Source: Nostoc sp. KVJ20
Lineage (GTDB): Bacteria; Cyanobacteriota; Cyanobacteriia; Cyanobacteriales; Nostocaceae
Length of the DNA: 40,117 bases
NCBI RefSeq assembly: GCF_001712795.1
Contig: NZ_KV757613.1
Location: forward strand, 1 to 40,117
Reading direction: 5' to 3'
Shown here: in pieces, positions 1 to 7,962 of the stretch
Position numbering within the stretch: the first letter of the stretch is position 1
Layout of the letters: every line of letters begins with the position of its first letter
Translations under genes and position numbers: made by a program
The notes under the pieces: generated by a model
The model's database searches: none
The model's input: only the letters and a program-made list of their open reading frames with translations
What the model was told of the DNA's origin: nothing

Positions 1-167
1 ATTCTGAACTCGATGATGAACTGAGTCTTTGGTAGCTTTAGGATTTGCTAAAGCCGGATGCTTGGTTAACTTGCTTGTCCGGTTTGTCGGGGGGAAAGGG
101 ATAGAAATATCCCTGCCCTACCCATTAAACTGAGGAAGGCTTAAACTGCCAATGCCATGGCAGTTTG
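1..167 (+). promoter_or_regulatory. CRISPR leader region
   Basis: This is the gene-free stretch before the first CRISPR repeat. It is assigned as the leader side because the repeats next to it are identical while those at the far end are degenerate. It ends with an 8-bp inverted repeat, AAACTGCC (143-150) and GGCAGTTT (159-166), one base before repeat 1. The window begins inside this region, so its true length and any cas genes beyond it cannot be seen. I did not find a convincing promoter. Confidence 0.55.
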
Positions 168-785
168 CTTTACGATCACATCGCCCCGAAAGGGGATGGA
201 AACTGGAGATATTCTTTGTCAGTAAATGCGTACGCGCTTTCTTTACGATCACATCGCCCCGAAAGGGGATGGAAACAACTGGTCGGACAAGGTCTCCCTT
301 GATTTGCTTGACTTTACGATCACATCGCCCCGAAAGGGGATGGAAACTCTTTTACCATCGCCACAAACATGTCGTGATGGTAACTTTACGATCACATCGC
401 CCCGAAAGGGGATGGAAACGAAAGGATGGTGTTGCGAAGGCGCACACCGAAACCCTGCCTTTACGATCACATCGCCCCGAAAGGGGATGGAAACGTTTTT
501 GCCTCGGTTTCCTTTGGCAAATTTCACCTTGTCTTTACGATCACATCGCCCCGAAAGGGGATGGAAACGTCTAATGCGTCTGTAACATCGCCAGTGGAAT
601 TTTGACTTTACGATCACATCGCCCCGAAAGGGGATGGAAACAAGTTATTTGGTATTGCAACGGGGCATAATGTTGCCTTTCCGATCGCATCGCCCCGAAA
701 GGGGATGGAAACGGGAATGATTGGCGGACGGTAAACACTCCATTCAAATCTTTCCGATCGCACTACCCCGCAAGGGGATAAAAAC
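168..785 (+). CRISPR. CRISPR array, nine 36-nt repeats and eight spacers
   Basis: Nine 36-nt repeats start at 168, 241, 312, 384, 459, 533, 606, 677 and 750. The eight spacers are 35-39 nt long. Repeats 1-7 are identical; repeat 8 differs at two positions and repeat 9 at several, the usual decay at the end away from the leader. Each repeat holds a CCCC-GAAA-GGGG hairpin and ends in GGAAAC, like the 3' handle of many cyanobacterial type I-D and type III arrays. Subtype cannot be settled without cas genes, and none lie in the window. Transcription is inferred to be on the plus strand, giving an ATGGAAAC 5' handle. Open frames across the array are repeat artefacts. Confidence 0.97.
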
Positions 786-929
786 AAAAACTCACCACGC
801 GATCGCACCAACGTAGCCATCAACCACCTAAAACGCCAGTGGATAAGCTAAGGTAAAATTTATGGCGATGGTAATGTAAGATGATTATCTGGATGATGTC
901 TGGTTAATATCCATAACCAAAACAAAATC
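786..929. other. Spacer between CRISPR array and cobalamin riboswitch
   Basis: No gene is visible. It contains one HIP1 octamer near 799 and a small hairpin, GGTTA (902-906) with TAACC (914-918). The promoter for the cob operon should lie here, but I cannot place its -10 and -35 elements with confidence. Confidence 0.4.
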
Positions 930-1087
930 TAAATTACTAAAGCTGAGATTTGGGAAACTCCGGTGAAATTCCGGGACTGTGCCGCAGCTGTGATGGGATC
1001 ACCCAAGTCAGAATGCCAACTCTCAGGATGTCGTCAAGACACACTCACCGTCTACTCCCTGCGTTGCACGGGGAAGGAGTTCTAAAT
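930..1087 (+). promoter_or_regulatory. Cobalamin (B12) riboswitch of the cob operon
   Basis: The segment carries the conserved core of the adenosylcobalamin riboswitch in order: GGGAAACTCCGGTGAAATTCC (split at 952-972), a GCCGCAGCTGTGA-like block (981-993), a TGGG/CCCA hairpin (994-1005) and the B12-box-like AAGTCAGAATGCC (1005-1017). An outer helix closes it: CTGAGA (943-948) pairs with TCTCAG (1021-1026). Downstream, ACTCC (1054-1058) can pair with GGAGT (1076-1080), which covers the AAGGAG ribosome binding site of cobG, so control of translation is likely. The position in front of a B12 synthesis gene fits repression by the end product. Confidence 0.88.
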
Positions 1088-2878
1088 TTGCTTTCTGGAT
1101 TTGCCACTTGTCCTGGCCTGTTTTATCCTACTCCCGCCGCAGATGGTATATTATCTCGCATTAGAATACCGGGTGGAATTATTAGTAGTCAGCAGTGCCG
1201 TGCGATCGCAGATATAGCAGAACAACACGGTGGCGGCTATATAGATGTGACTAATCGAGCTAATCTGCAAGTCCGTGAAATCCGCACCGGGATAAATGCT
1301 GAGGTTCTGAAGTACCTACAAGATATGGGATTGGGTTCTGGCAATACTGTTGTAGACCAAATCCGCAATATTATGACCAGTCCAACTGCTGGTATCGATC
1401 CCCAAGAATTAATCGACACTCGCCCTTTTGTCCAAAGTTGGGATGATTATATTACTGCACATCCGGCGCTTTCGGGACTGTCGGCAAAGTTTAGCGTTTG
1501 CTTTGATGGTGGTGGGATAATTCGAGTGTGCGATCGCTTGAATGATATCGCCTTTGTTGCTGTCTTAGTTGACGATAATGTTTACTTTCGTCTCTATCTC
1601 AGTGTCGGCGAGAAGGGTCAACCGCCCAGCGATACGGGAATTTTGTTACCACCAGAGGAATGTTTGCCCGTCTTGGCAGCTTTGGCGGATGTCTATCTAG
1701 CTCATAGTAATACTACAAGTAAGCGGCGTCTACGTCTGAGAGAGTTACTCAATACTTTGGGTTGTGAAAATTATCTCCAGGAAGTTGAACAGTGTTTACC
1801 TTTCCCGCTTTTCTGTAGTGAAATAAGAAAAGACCTAACCCCCCAACCGGGGGAGAAATTCTCCCCTCTCCTTGTAGGAGCTACGGTGTACACACAAGTT
1901 ATCGAATCACTACAAGTTCTCAAATTACCCCACCCTAACCCTCCCCTTGGAAAGGGGAGAGAACTAGATTTTCTTGTTTCCCCCCTTTCCAAGGGGGGAT
2001 TAAGGGGGGTAAAACCCGGATCTCAAAGTAACTCCGATTCGTGTGTACACGGTAGCCTTGTAGGAGAGAGGTTGGGGAAGAGGTCAAATGCGAAATATCA
2101 GCATATTGGTATCCATCCCCAACGTCAGCAAGGCTTATTTTACATTGGTGTTGTCTTGCCCCTTGGGCGATTGGAGAGTAGACAGATGGGGGGTTTAGCG
2201 GATTTAGCAGCAAAATATGGCAGTGGAACTCTCAGGCTAACCCCTTGGCAAAATTTGCTTCTTACAGATATTCCTCAGCAATGGGTGGCTGATGTCCAAA
2301 GCGAAATTGCTTTCTTAGGATTAGATTCCTCTGTAACCAACATCCAGAGTGCATTAGTTGCTTGTTCTGGTAAAAAAGGTTGCGCCTCTTCGGCTACGGA
2401 TACCAAAAGTCATGCGTTGGCATTAGCGGAGTATCTTAAAACTCGCGTTCCTCTCGATTGTCCAGTTAATATCCACTTCACTGGCTGCGAAAAATCCTGT
2501 GCCCAGCATGGCAAGAGTGATATTACTCTCCTCGGCGTCAGCATTGAAGTTGACAATGAAACCGTAGAGGGCTATCACGTTTATGTTGGTGACAGCAAAC
2601 ATAAATTCGGACGTGAACTATATCAATATGTAACTTTTGCCGAACTACCTGCATTAATAGAGCGGATGCTATATGTATATAAAATTCAACGCTTAAATTC
2701 TGATGAGTCTTTTGGAGAATTTGCTAATCGATATGCACTGACACAATTACAGCAATTATTTAACAAAACAGAATTCAGGAATCAGAATTTAGAATGGGCT
2801 AAACGCCACGCTACCGCTAACAGAATTGAATTCTGTGAGACTGGTGGATTTCAGCGTGAGCGCTCAGTCGAACACTGA
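1088..2878 (+). CDS. cobG: Precorrin-3B synthase CobG, with an in-frame repeat insertion
   Basis: CobG converts precorrin-3A to precorrin-3B in the oxygen-dependent B12 pathway, using an Fe-S centre. The sequence is a nitrite/sulfite-reductase-like protein: an N-terminal ferredoxin-like half domain (LFYPTPAADG...RIPGG) and a cluster-binding region with ACSGKKGC and TGCEKSCAQH (about residues 425-480). I start it at TTG 1088, 8 nt after AAGGAG (1074-1079); an upstream TTG at 950 lies inside the riboswitch and its translation is not protein-like. About 62 residues (1870-2066) come from a miniature element and break the family alignment, and the flanking 1832-2085 stretch is also repeat-derived. 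Both halves stay in frame and keep the cluster cysteines, so the protein may still work. cobH follows after about 100 nt. Confidence 0.9.
   Translation: MLSGFATCPGLFYPTPAADGILSRIRIPGGIISSQQCRAIADIAEQHGGGYIDVTNRANLQVREIRTGINAEVLKYLQDMGLGSGNTVVDQIRNIMTSPTAGIDPQELIDTRPFVQSWDDYITAHPALSGLSAKFSVCFDGGGIIRVCDRLNDIAFVAVLVDDNVYFRLYLSVGEKGQPPSDTGILLPPEECLPVLAALADVYLAHSNTTSKRRLRLRELLNTLGCENYLQEVEQCLPFPLFCSEIRKDLTPQPGEKFSPLLVGATVYTQVIESLQVLKLPHPNPPLGKGRELDFLVSPLSKGGLRGVKPGSQSNSDSCVHGSLVGERLGKRSNAKYQHIGIHPQRQQGLFYIGVVLPLGRLESRQMGGLADLAAKYGSGTLRLTPWQNLLLTDIPQQWVADVQSEIAFLGLDSSVTNIQSALVACSGKKGCASSATDTKSHALALAEYLKTRVPLDCPVNIHFTGCEKSCAQHGKSDITLLGVSIEVDNETVEGYHVYVGDSKHKFGRELYQYVTFAELPALIERMLYVYKIQRLNSDESFGEFANRYALTQLQQLFNKTEFRNQNLEWAKRHATANRIEFCETGGFQRERSVEH
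1832..2085 (+). repeat. Outer palindromic repeat in cobG, host of the nested element
   Basis: Once the nested element and one target copy are removed, about 68 bp remain. These form an imperfect palindrome: GACCTAACCCCCCAACC at the left end (1832-1848) matches the reverse complement of GGTTGGGGAAGAGGTC at the right end (2070-2085). Its style is that of GC-rich palindromes otherwise seen between cyanobacterial genes. It encodes a low-complexity linker with no family similarity. Confidence 0.6.
1881..2055 (+). mobile_element. MITE-like element (175 bp) inserted in frame in cobG
   Basis: The ends are inverted repeats: CTACGGTGTACACACAAG (1881-1898) against the complement of 2038-2055, matching at 15 of 18 positions. 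Identical 11-bp direct repeats, CCTTGTAGGAG, flank it at 1870-1880 and 2056-2066, as expected of a target-site duplication. Element plus one duplication is 186 bp, exactly 62 codons, so the cobG frame is preserved. The interior has two GC-rich palindromes (about 1930-2012) that recur at three other sites in the window. It has no coding capacity of its own. Confidence 0.85.
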
Positions 2879-2980
2879 ATAAACAAGCTTAAGTTCCCCA
2901 TAAGAGTGATTCTGACTCCTGAATTCTGAATACTTCTTTAAACCTCAATCCAAAATCCAAAATTTAAAATCCAAAATTTA

Positions 2981-3607
2981 ATGCCCGACTATATCCGAGA
3001 TGCCAACGAAATTTACCGTAATTCCTTTGCAATCATCCGGTCAGAAGCGAACCTAAATGTGTTGCCACCAGATGTAGCAAAAGTTGCTGTACGTCTCATT
3101 CATGCCTGTGGAATGACGGATATTGTCACTGACTTGGGATATTCACCAACAGCAGTACAATCCGCAAGGGCAGCACTAGCAAATGGAGCGCCAATTCTGT
3201 GCGATTGCCGGATGGTTGCCGATGGCGTTACCAGGCGGCGGTTGTCTGCAAACAATCAAGTTATCTGTACCCTCAACGAGCCAGAAGTGCCAGAACTTGC
3301 CCAGCGTATGGGTACTACAAGGTCGGCAGCAGCTCTAGAATTATGGCGATCGCACCTGGAAGGATCAGTAATCGCAATTGGTAATGCGCCCACAGCACTT
3401 TTCCGACTGTTAGAAATGCTCAATGAAGGAGCGCCGAAACCTGCAATTATCTTAGGCTTTCCAGTAGGGTTTGTCGGTGCAGCAGAATCGAAAGCCGCAC
3501 TGGCAGAAGATAGCAGAAATGTACCATTTTTAACCTTACACGGTCGGCGCGGTGGAAGTGCGATCGCGGCAGCAGCAGTTAACGCCCTGGCAACGGAGAA
3601 AGAATGA
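2981..3607 (+). CDS. cobH: Precorrin-8X methylmutase
   Basis: CobH (CbiC in the anaerobic naming) moves a methyl group from C-11 to C-12 of precorrin-8X, giving hydrogenobyrinic acid. The 208-residue length fits the family. Visible motifs are the RLIHACGM block with the catalytic histidine at residue 41, the CDCRMVADG region around 75, and a glycine-rich end with GFPVGFVGAAESK. It lies between cobG and cobI on the same strand and overlaps cobI by 4 nt (ATGA), which suggests translational coupling. The 100-nt gap before it contains CCAAAATC-type short repeats. Confidence 0.96.
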   Translation: MPDYIRDANEIYRNSFAIIRSEANLNVLPPDVAKVAVRLIHACGMTDIVTDLGYSPTAVQSARAALANGAPILCDCRMVADGVTRRRLSANNQVICTLNEPEVPELAQRMGTTRSAAALELWRSHLEGSVIAIGNAPTALFRLLEMLNEGAPKPAIILGFPVGFVGAAESKAALAEDSRNVPFLTLHGRRGGSAIAAAAVNALATEKE

Positions 3608-4314
3608 ATATGCAACCCAAAGGTCGTCTCTATGGAATTGGTGTCGGCCCAGGCGATCCAGAACTATTAACCCTGAAGGCACTGCGGTTATTACGTGCCG
3701 CTCCTGTGGTAGCTTATCAATCAGCCACAGATAAACAAAGTATTGCCAGAGCGATCGTGGCGCAATATCTTCCTGGCAATCAAATCGAGGTGCTATTTCA
3801 TCTCCCCCGCGCTTTGGAACCAGAAAAAGCAAAGTCTATTTATGACAAAGAAATTGAACCAATCGCCGACCATTTAGCGGCAGGTCGAGATGTCGTAGTG
3901 CTATGTGAGGGCGATCCATTTTTCTATGGTTCCTTCATGTACCTGTTCACGCGGTTATGTGACCAGTACGAAACAGAAGTTGTCCCCGGAGTTTCTTCAC
4001 TGATGGCTTGTCCGGTAGCCTTGGGTGTACCTTTTACCTACTACAACGATATTCTCACTGTCTTACCCGCCCCATTGCCAGCAGAAGAACTGACTACACA
4101 TCTGCTAATGACCGACGCAGCGGCAATTATGAAGCTAGGTCGCCACTTTACCAAAGTACGAGATATCCTGCATAAATTAGGGCTAGCATCACGAGCAAGA
4201 TATATTGAGCGGGCATCAACATCACAGCAACGAATCATACCCCTGGATGAAGTTAATCCAGATGAAGTACCCTATTTCTCAATGATTGTGATTCCTACCA
4301 AGAATCGGCTATAG
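3604..4314 (+). CDS. cobI: Precorrin-2 C20-methyltransferase
   Basis: CobI (CbiL) uses S-adenosylmethionine to methylate precorrin-2 at C-20. The 236-residue protein has the tetrapyrrole methylase fold: GVGPGDPELLTLKA near residues 11-24, CEGDPFFYGS near 99-108, and VVPGVSS near 123-129. The start ATG overlaps the end of cobH by 4 nt; a second ATG two codons later (3610) is an alternative. It appears to be the last gene of the riboswitch-led operon, since the next gene is on the opposite strand. CobJ, CobM and later enzymes are not in this window. Confidence 0.95.
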   Translation: MNMQPKGRLYGIGVGPGDPELLTLKALRLLRAAPVVAYQSATDKQSIARAIVAQYLPGNQIEVLFHLPRALEPEKAKSIYDKEIEPIADHLAAGRDVVVLCEGDPFFYGSFMYLFTRLCDQYETEVVPGVSSLMACPVALGVPFTYYNDILTVLPAPLPAEELTTHLLMTDAAAIMKLGRHFTKVRDILHKLGLASRARYIERASTSQQRIIPLDEVNPDEVPYFSMIVIPTKNRL

Positions 4315-4524
4315 TCCTCAATACAGTTCAGATAAGACCAAAACACTTGTAGAGACGGCGATTTATCGCGTCTCAAAAACCCAAAATTTTTGCCAACCGC
4401 CCTTAACCCAAGCCTATTGCTATAGTCCCTTGTTGAATAATCCAAAATCCAAAATCCAAAATCCAAAATAGAATAACCTCCTGGCAGATTGAACCAGGAG
4501 AGTTGAAAAAAAATGGATTCATCT
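4315..4524. repeat. Intergenic spacer with short tandem repeats
   Basis: This lies between the convergent cobI and PHP genes. It contains TCCAAAA-type tandem heptamers at about 4439-4468, the same kind of repeat as at 2948-2980 before cobH. No gene is visible. A CCTCCTGGCAGATTGAACCAGGAG inverted repeat (4477-4500) can fold and could serve as a terminator for either gene, although a T-tract is not obvious. Confidence 0.5.
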
Positions 4525-5211
4525 TTACAAACGTTGTAGCAGGCTCAAGCCGTGGGTATCAGTACCACAGGTATTGAAAAGAAAGTATTCATCAGCTAAC
4601 TTTTGCACTTGTTCTGATTCCACTATGCTGGGTTGCCAGGGACTAGGGTTATTGTAGGCGTAGAAACTTTCCACGCCATCGATCCCCTTATCGGCCGCAG
4701 CTGGAATTAAGTCAAAATGCGATCGCTTGTAACGGGCTGGATGAGCCAGAACTGCCAACCCCCCGGCTTCATGAATAGCGGCAATCACGTTACTTGCCTG
4801 ATATTCTTGCCCTGTAGTCGCCCTTCTTTGCAGATAGGGTTTCATACTAGGGTGTTCTGTCCCGAAAGCGTAAGCCAAAATATGAACTTCTATATCCAAA
4901 AGGTTGGCATTGATTTCCACGCCACTCCACAGATGAGGAGTGCTTTCACCAGGATTATTCCACTTCCAGTCTTCTAACCAAGCAAGTGCAGCTTGATAGC
5001 CGATAATACCATGATGATCGGTGATGGCTAACCCTTTTAGACCAATAGCGATCGCTTGTTCCATCAATCCACTCGGCTGCAACCTCCCATCCGAGTAAAC
5101 AGTGTGCATGTGAAAGTTGAATAACCTTGGACAACTATGTGCATCAATGTTATGGAATATTTGCTTCAAAAGTTCTGTGGAAGCAGTAGTCCGGGCCAAA
5201 TTTACAGCCAT
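4525..5211 (-). CDS. PHP-domain metal-dependent phosphoesterase
   Basis: This 228-residue protein has the motifs of the polymerase-and-histidinol-phosphatase superfamily: HMH (residues 34-36) in FNFHMHTVYSDG, ITDHHG (63-68), GVEI with E99, LAHPARY with H157, and CGTDTHG with D218 and H220. These build a multi-metal site that hydrolyses phosphoesters. Family members include RNase AM/YciV-like 3',5'-nucleotide phosphatases, but the substrate here is not known. I start it at ATG 5211 because GAGGGGG lies just upstream; the frame stays open to a start at 5262 with a non-conserved extension. It stands alone, convergent with the cob operon. Confidence 0.9.
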   Translation of the reverse strand: MAVNLARTTASTELLKQIFHNIDAHSCPRLFNFHMHTVYSDGRLQPSGLMEQAIAIGLKGLAITDHHGIIGYQAALAWLEDWKWNNPGESTPHLWSGVEINANLLDIEVHILAYAFGTEHPSMKPYLQRRATTGQEYQASNVIAAIHEAGGLAVLAHPARYKRSHFDLIPAAADKGIDGVESFYAYNNPSPWQPSIVESEQVQKLADEYFLFNTCGTDTHGLSLLQRL

Positions 5212-5833
5212 AACCCCCTCTGAATAAAATATATAAATTCTCAACACACTAAAACGCCACATCTACAGATGAGAAATATCCAGCACTAAAAATTTAGTGT
5301 TGGCTGCTACTTTCTCAGCTTTCTCAGCAAATTTTTCAATATGTTAAGACTACGTTAGCAAATCTTAACCTCAGTGGTCATGGGTGTTTTGGACTACTTT
5401 GTTTTTAAGTAGTAATAAATAATGCATCCAAAATTTCATAAATATGCCTATAGCATCTGTGGTAAATGACTTAGATACTAGAGTCTTGGTAGAGTTATGA
5501 TCTCTAATAAGCCTAAAATGCAATCCTATATTGTGTGTAAAAATATTATTTATAACAGTGATTCCACTGTTTTTATTTGACCAGTAATGACTTTAGCGAT
5601 CATAGGAGGCAGGAGGCAGGAGGCAGAAGGAAGAAAACTTTAGTTCTGGGTCATTGCCCAGTCAAAAAAAAGAATTGGATCGAGACGCGTAGCCCGATAT
5701 ACAAAGCGTCCTTACTACAATTACATGTTTTTAAATATGGGTTCCTCCTGCCCCCTGCCTTTCTTTGTAAGTCTACAAAGCTTCGAGAAAACTAGCGATG
5801 TCTACGACGGGCTATGCCTACGCTTGGGCTGTA
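5212..5833. other. Gene-poor spacer with dispersed repeats
   Basis: This is AT-rich DNA without a convincing gene. It holds a GGAGGCA/GGCAGGA heptamer run at about 5606-5630 and, at 5795-5823, a dispersed repeat of the GCGATGtCTACGaCGGGCT type. An open frame through it is built from these repeats and does not look like a protein. A relative of the second repeat forms part of the MFS C-terminus near 17413. Confidence 0.55.
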
Positions 5834-6970
5834 TTATACCCCTCGCGCAATCCCAAAAGAATCTCCCTTCAAAGTGACTCCAAGGGGTTCTATTACCACC
5901 TCGCGGCTAAGGGACGCCTCAACCCTTCCGGCAATCACAGCCGAAAGTTGATGTTCTGTTGCAAGCATGACAATTTTCTCTGCATCCTGCTCCGACTCTG
6001 TATAGAATGCAAATCCTGCACCGTAATTAAACACGGAAAGCATTGTCTCGGCTCCGCCTTCAAGATGACCCTCAACAAACGTAAATATCTCTGGCACTGG
6101 GAGCATTGTTTCGATGACGTACCGGAGCGGCTTCACCGACCGCATCAGCTTTTGCCAGCCATGACCAGTAATATTTTCCATCGCCGTGGGACGAATTCCC
6201 TCGCCAAGTACCGCCTGTACAAGAGGCGTGTAGAGATACGACGCAGCATTCATCGCTTCCCAGAACTCCTGCCCACTTGGAAGTTTTGTTCTATAGCCAT
6301 CAGGGAGCGACTCGGCGAGCTTTCGCAGTGGGGTAAAGCCGTTTTCATGGGGGCCCGAACTCTCGACGAGAACAATGGTATTTCCGGCATCCAGACGTGA
6401 GCTATCAATGGGAGCGACACCAGCCGGCATAACCCCAAAAACCGAGCCGGCGATGTCGAGCCGCCCTGGAATCATCTTAGTTTTTAGTTGAGGAGTTTCC
6501 CCAGAGAGATAAACACACCCCACTCGTTTGCACCCCTCAACCACTCCATCCAGAAATCCATCCAGGAAAGCGGGGGTAAATATCGTTTCAGGAGTACTCG
6601 ACGGCAGATAAAGACCGAGAAGTATAGTCTGCATACCAGAAGTTGCAGCGTCGTTCGTCAAACACGAGATAATCTTGATCCCAATATTCCACCAGAATCG
6701 TCGAAGTTCTTCTTCGGAGAGGTCATCAGGGCGGGTATCGTCTGCGGTGCCCAGACCTTCGGGGACAAGTGTCATAGAAAGTTCTCTAGCCCCCGCCTCC
6801 AGAAACGGAGCGAGGTTGAAGCTGAAAGCATTAGCGCTTGCTCCCAGACCCGACGCGGGGACAATGCCGTAATTGCTTGCAAAGCCAAGTGTGCGTTTTG
6901 CAGCATCGATGAAGCGTCGTTTTGCGGCATCGAGAGTATCGTAATCGACTTGATCGAGAGCTTGAGCCAT
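5834..6970 (-). CDS. PurM-like (AIR synthase-related) protein
   Basis: The 378-residue protein looks like the PurM superfamily of ATP-dependent enzymes. A glycine/aspartate-rich segment, EGLGTADDTR (about 71-80), stands where PurM has DGVGTK. SGETPQL (156-162) replaces GGETAEM. GPHENGFTPLRKL (206-218) resembles GLHSNGYSLVR, and ENITGHGWQKLMR (265-277) resembles HITGGG. The deviations suggest it is a paralogue and not the housekeeping cyclo-ligase; its substrate is unknown. Hand counts of sample lines gave about 50-60% GC, higher than adjacent genes. With a miniature element upstream and repeats downstream, horizontal acquisition is plausible. It is not linked to other purine genes here. Confidence 0.72.
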   Translation of the reverse strand: MAQALDQVDYDTLDAAKRRFIDAAKRTLGFASNYGIVPASGLGASANAFSFNLAPFLEAGARELSMTLVPEGLGTADDTRPDDLSEEELRRFWWNIGIKIISCLTNDAATSGMQTILLGLYLPSSTPETIFTPAFLDGFLDGVVEGCKRVGCVYLSGETPQLKTKMIPGRLDIAGSVFGVMPAGVAPIDSSRLDAGNTIVLVESSGPHENGFTPLRKLAESLPDGYRTKLPSGQEFWEAMNAASYLYTPLVQAVLGEGIRPTAMENITGHGWQKLMRSVKPLRYVIETMLPVPEIFTFVEGHLEGGAETMLSVFNYGAGFAFYTESEQDAEKIVMLATEHQLSAVIAGRVEASLSREVVIEPLGVTLKGDSFGIARGV

Positions 6971-7009
6971 CAGGTTGCGTTTTAAGTTAGGAGTTAGGAG
7001 TTATAAGTT

Positions 7010-7158
7010 ATACCAATTTAATGTGAAGTTGCACATATCTCGATCCCCCTAAATCCCCCTTAAAAAGGGGGACTTTGATAGATGTTTTTCCAGTTCCCCC
7101 CTTTTTAAGGGGGGCTAGGGGGGATCTAATTCTATGCAGCTTCATACAAAATTGGTAT
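7010..7158. mobile_element. MITE-like palindromic element, ATACCAATTT ends
   Basis: Terminal inverted repeats of 24 nt match at 20 positions, beginning ATACCAATTT at 7010 and ending AAATTGGTAT at 7158. The 149-bp interior carries the GC-rich palindromes (about 7040-7125) seen in other elements of this window. Heptamer-like GGAGTTA/AACTCCT tracts flank it on both sides (about 6989-7009 and 7159-7225). It lies between two minus-strand genes and has no coding capacity. A TA target duplication is possible but not provable here. Confidence 0.75.
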
Positions 7159-7234
7159 TAGGAGTTAAAAGTGAGGAGTTAGGAGTTAGGAAAACTCACA
7201 ACTCATAACTCATAACTCCTCACTTTAAAATACC

Positions 7235-7450
7235 TCAAAATACCTCATCTTCAATACCGCGCCACCATTCCCCCAAATTCATCAAGTCTTGGTAAATATC
7301 TTCTAATTCTTTGGTGTAAACATCGTTTGTAAGGGTGGCTCGACGCTCTTGCAATTTCTTGAGGCGCAGTTGTACCAATACCCAAGGTTTAGAGATGCTA
7401 TTCGTTGCTTCGATGTATTGCGCTAGTTCTTTGCTATCCATATTATCCAT
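7235..7450 (-). CDS. Small hypothetical protein, 71 residues
   Basis: This small acidic, probably all-helical protein is predicted to be soluble. The pattern LVQLRLKKLQERRATL followed by YTKELEDIYQDLMNLGEWW suggests two helices, possibly a short coiled coil. I do not recognise a named family, though it resembles short conserved cyanobacterial proteins. ATG 7450 is used; ATG 7441 three codons later is equally possible. Codon use looks ordinary. Its end is next to the repeat-rich spacer downstream. No function is assigned. Confidence 0.6.
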   Translation of the reverse strand: MDNMDSKELAQYIEATNSISKPWVLVQLRLKKLQERRATLTNDVYTKELEDIYQDLMNLGEWWRGIEDEVF

Positions 7451-7962
7451 ATATTTATATAAGAAGAATTCAGAACTCAGGAGTCAGAAAACAGGTATGA
7501 ATTCTGTACGAGCGGGTCGAAAAAAATTAGAATATTCTCGCCTTAAAACTCTATCCATAGTGACTCCTGTTTTATTTTCATGTCACAACGAGGATTGGGG
7601 ATTAAGTAAGAAAGATTTTCATGTGTTTTGATGTACACAGTTCATAATCCCTACTTTTTAAGATAAAGGAGTATAAGGGATAAATTTTCTGCTCCCCCAT
7701 CTCCCCTATCCTCTCAACGCCCAACCAAAAACAGCCACGATATTAGTACTTTGTCAAGCTAGTTTTCAGGGTTTGTAGTAAGCACTTTAGTGCTTAGAAA
7801 ATAAGGACTAAAGTCCTTACTACGAACTTGCTTACCCATCAATTTAAACTTGACAGACTACTGTCGTGACTGCTGACAGGGGTGTTAACTGATTATTTCT
7901 ACTTTACATATCTGGCACAAGCCACGTAGCCGCATCGTAGCCAGATCAAAACTGGCAATTAA
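7451..7962. other. Intergenic spacer upstream of the small hypothetical gene
   Basis: No gene is supported in these 512 bp. The notable content is the palindromic element at 7771-7827. The remainder is AT-rich and includes a polypyrimidine patch around 7690-7720. Downstream of sodB (its stop is at 7963) there is no clear hairpin with a T-run. Confidence 0.5.
7771..7827. repeat. Short palindromic repeat, GTTTGTAGTAAG ends
   Basis: This is a 57-bp near-perfect palindrome. GTTTGTAGTAAGCACTTTAG (from 7771) matches the complement of the right half ending CTTACTACGAAC (7827), with only a few mismatches. The same termini bound a longer element at 22400-22609. It is probably a minimal non-autonomous element. 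Confidence 0.75.

Noticed and set aside
152..823. Open frames across the CRISPR array
   Set aside because: They translate the repeat over and over and the spacers at random; no protein family is recognisable.
950..1087. N-terminal extension of cobG from TTG 950
   Set aside because: It is the riboswitch core read as protein; no ribosome binding site precedes 950, while 1088 has a good one.
5577..5795. 72-codon frame in the spacer before the PurM-like gene
   Set aside because: It runs through GGAGGCA heptamers and dispersed repeat; not protein-like.
5834..6970. Housekeeping PurM
   Set aside because: Key PurM motifs are altered, so a paralogue with another substrate is more likely.
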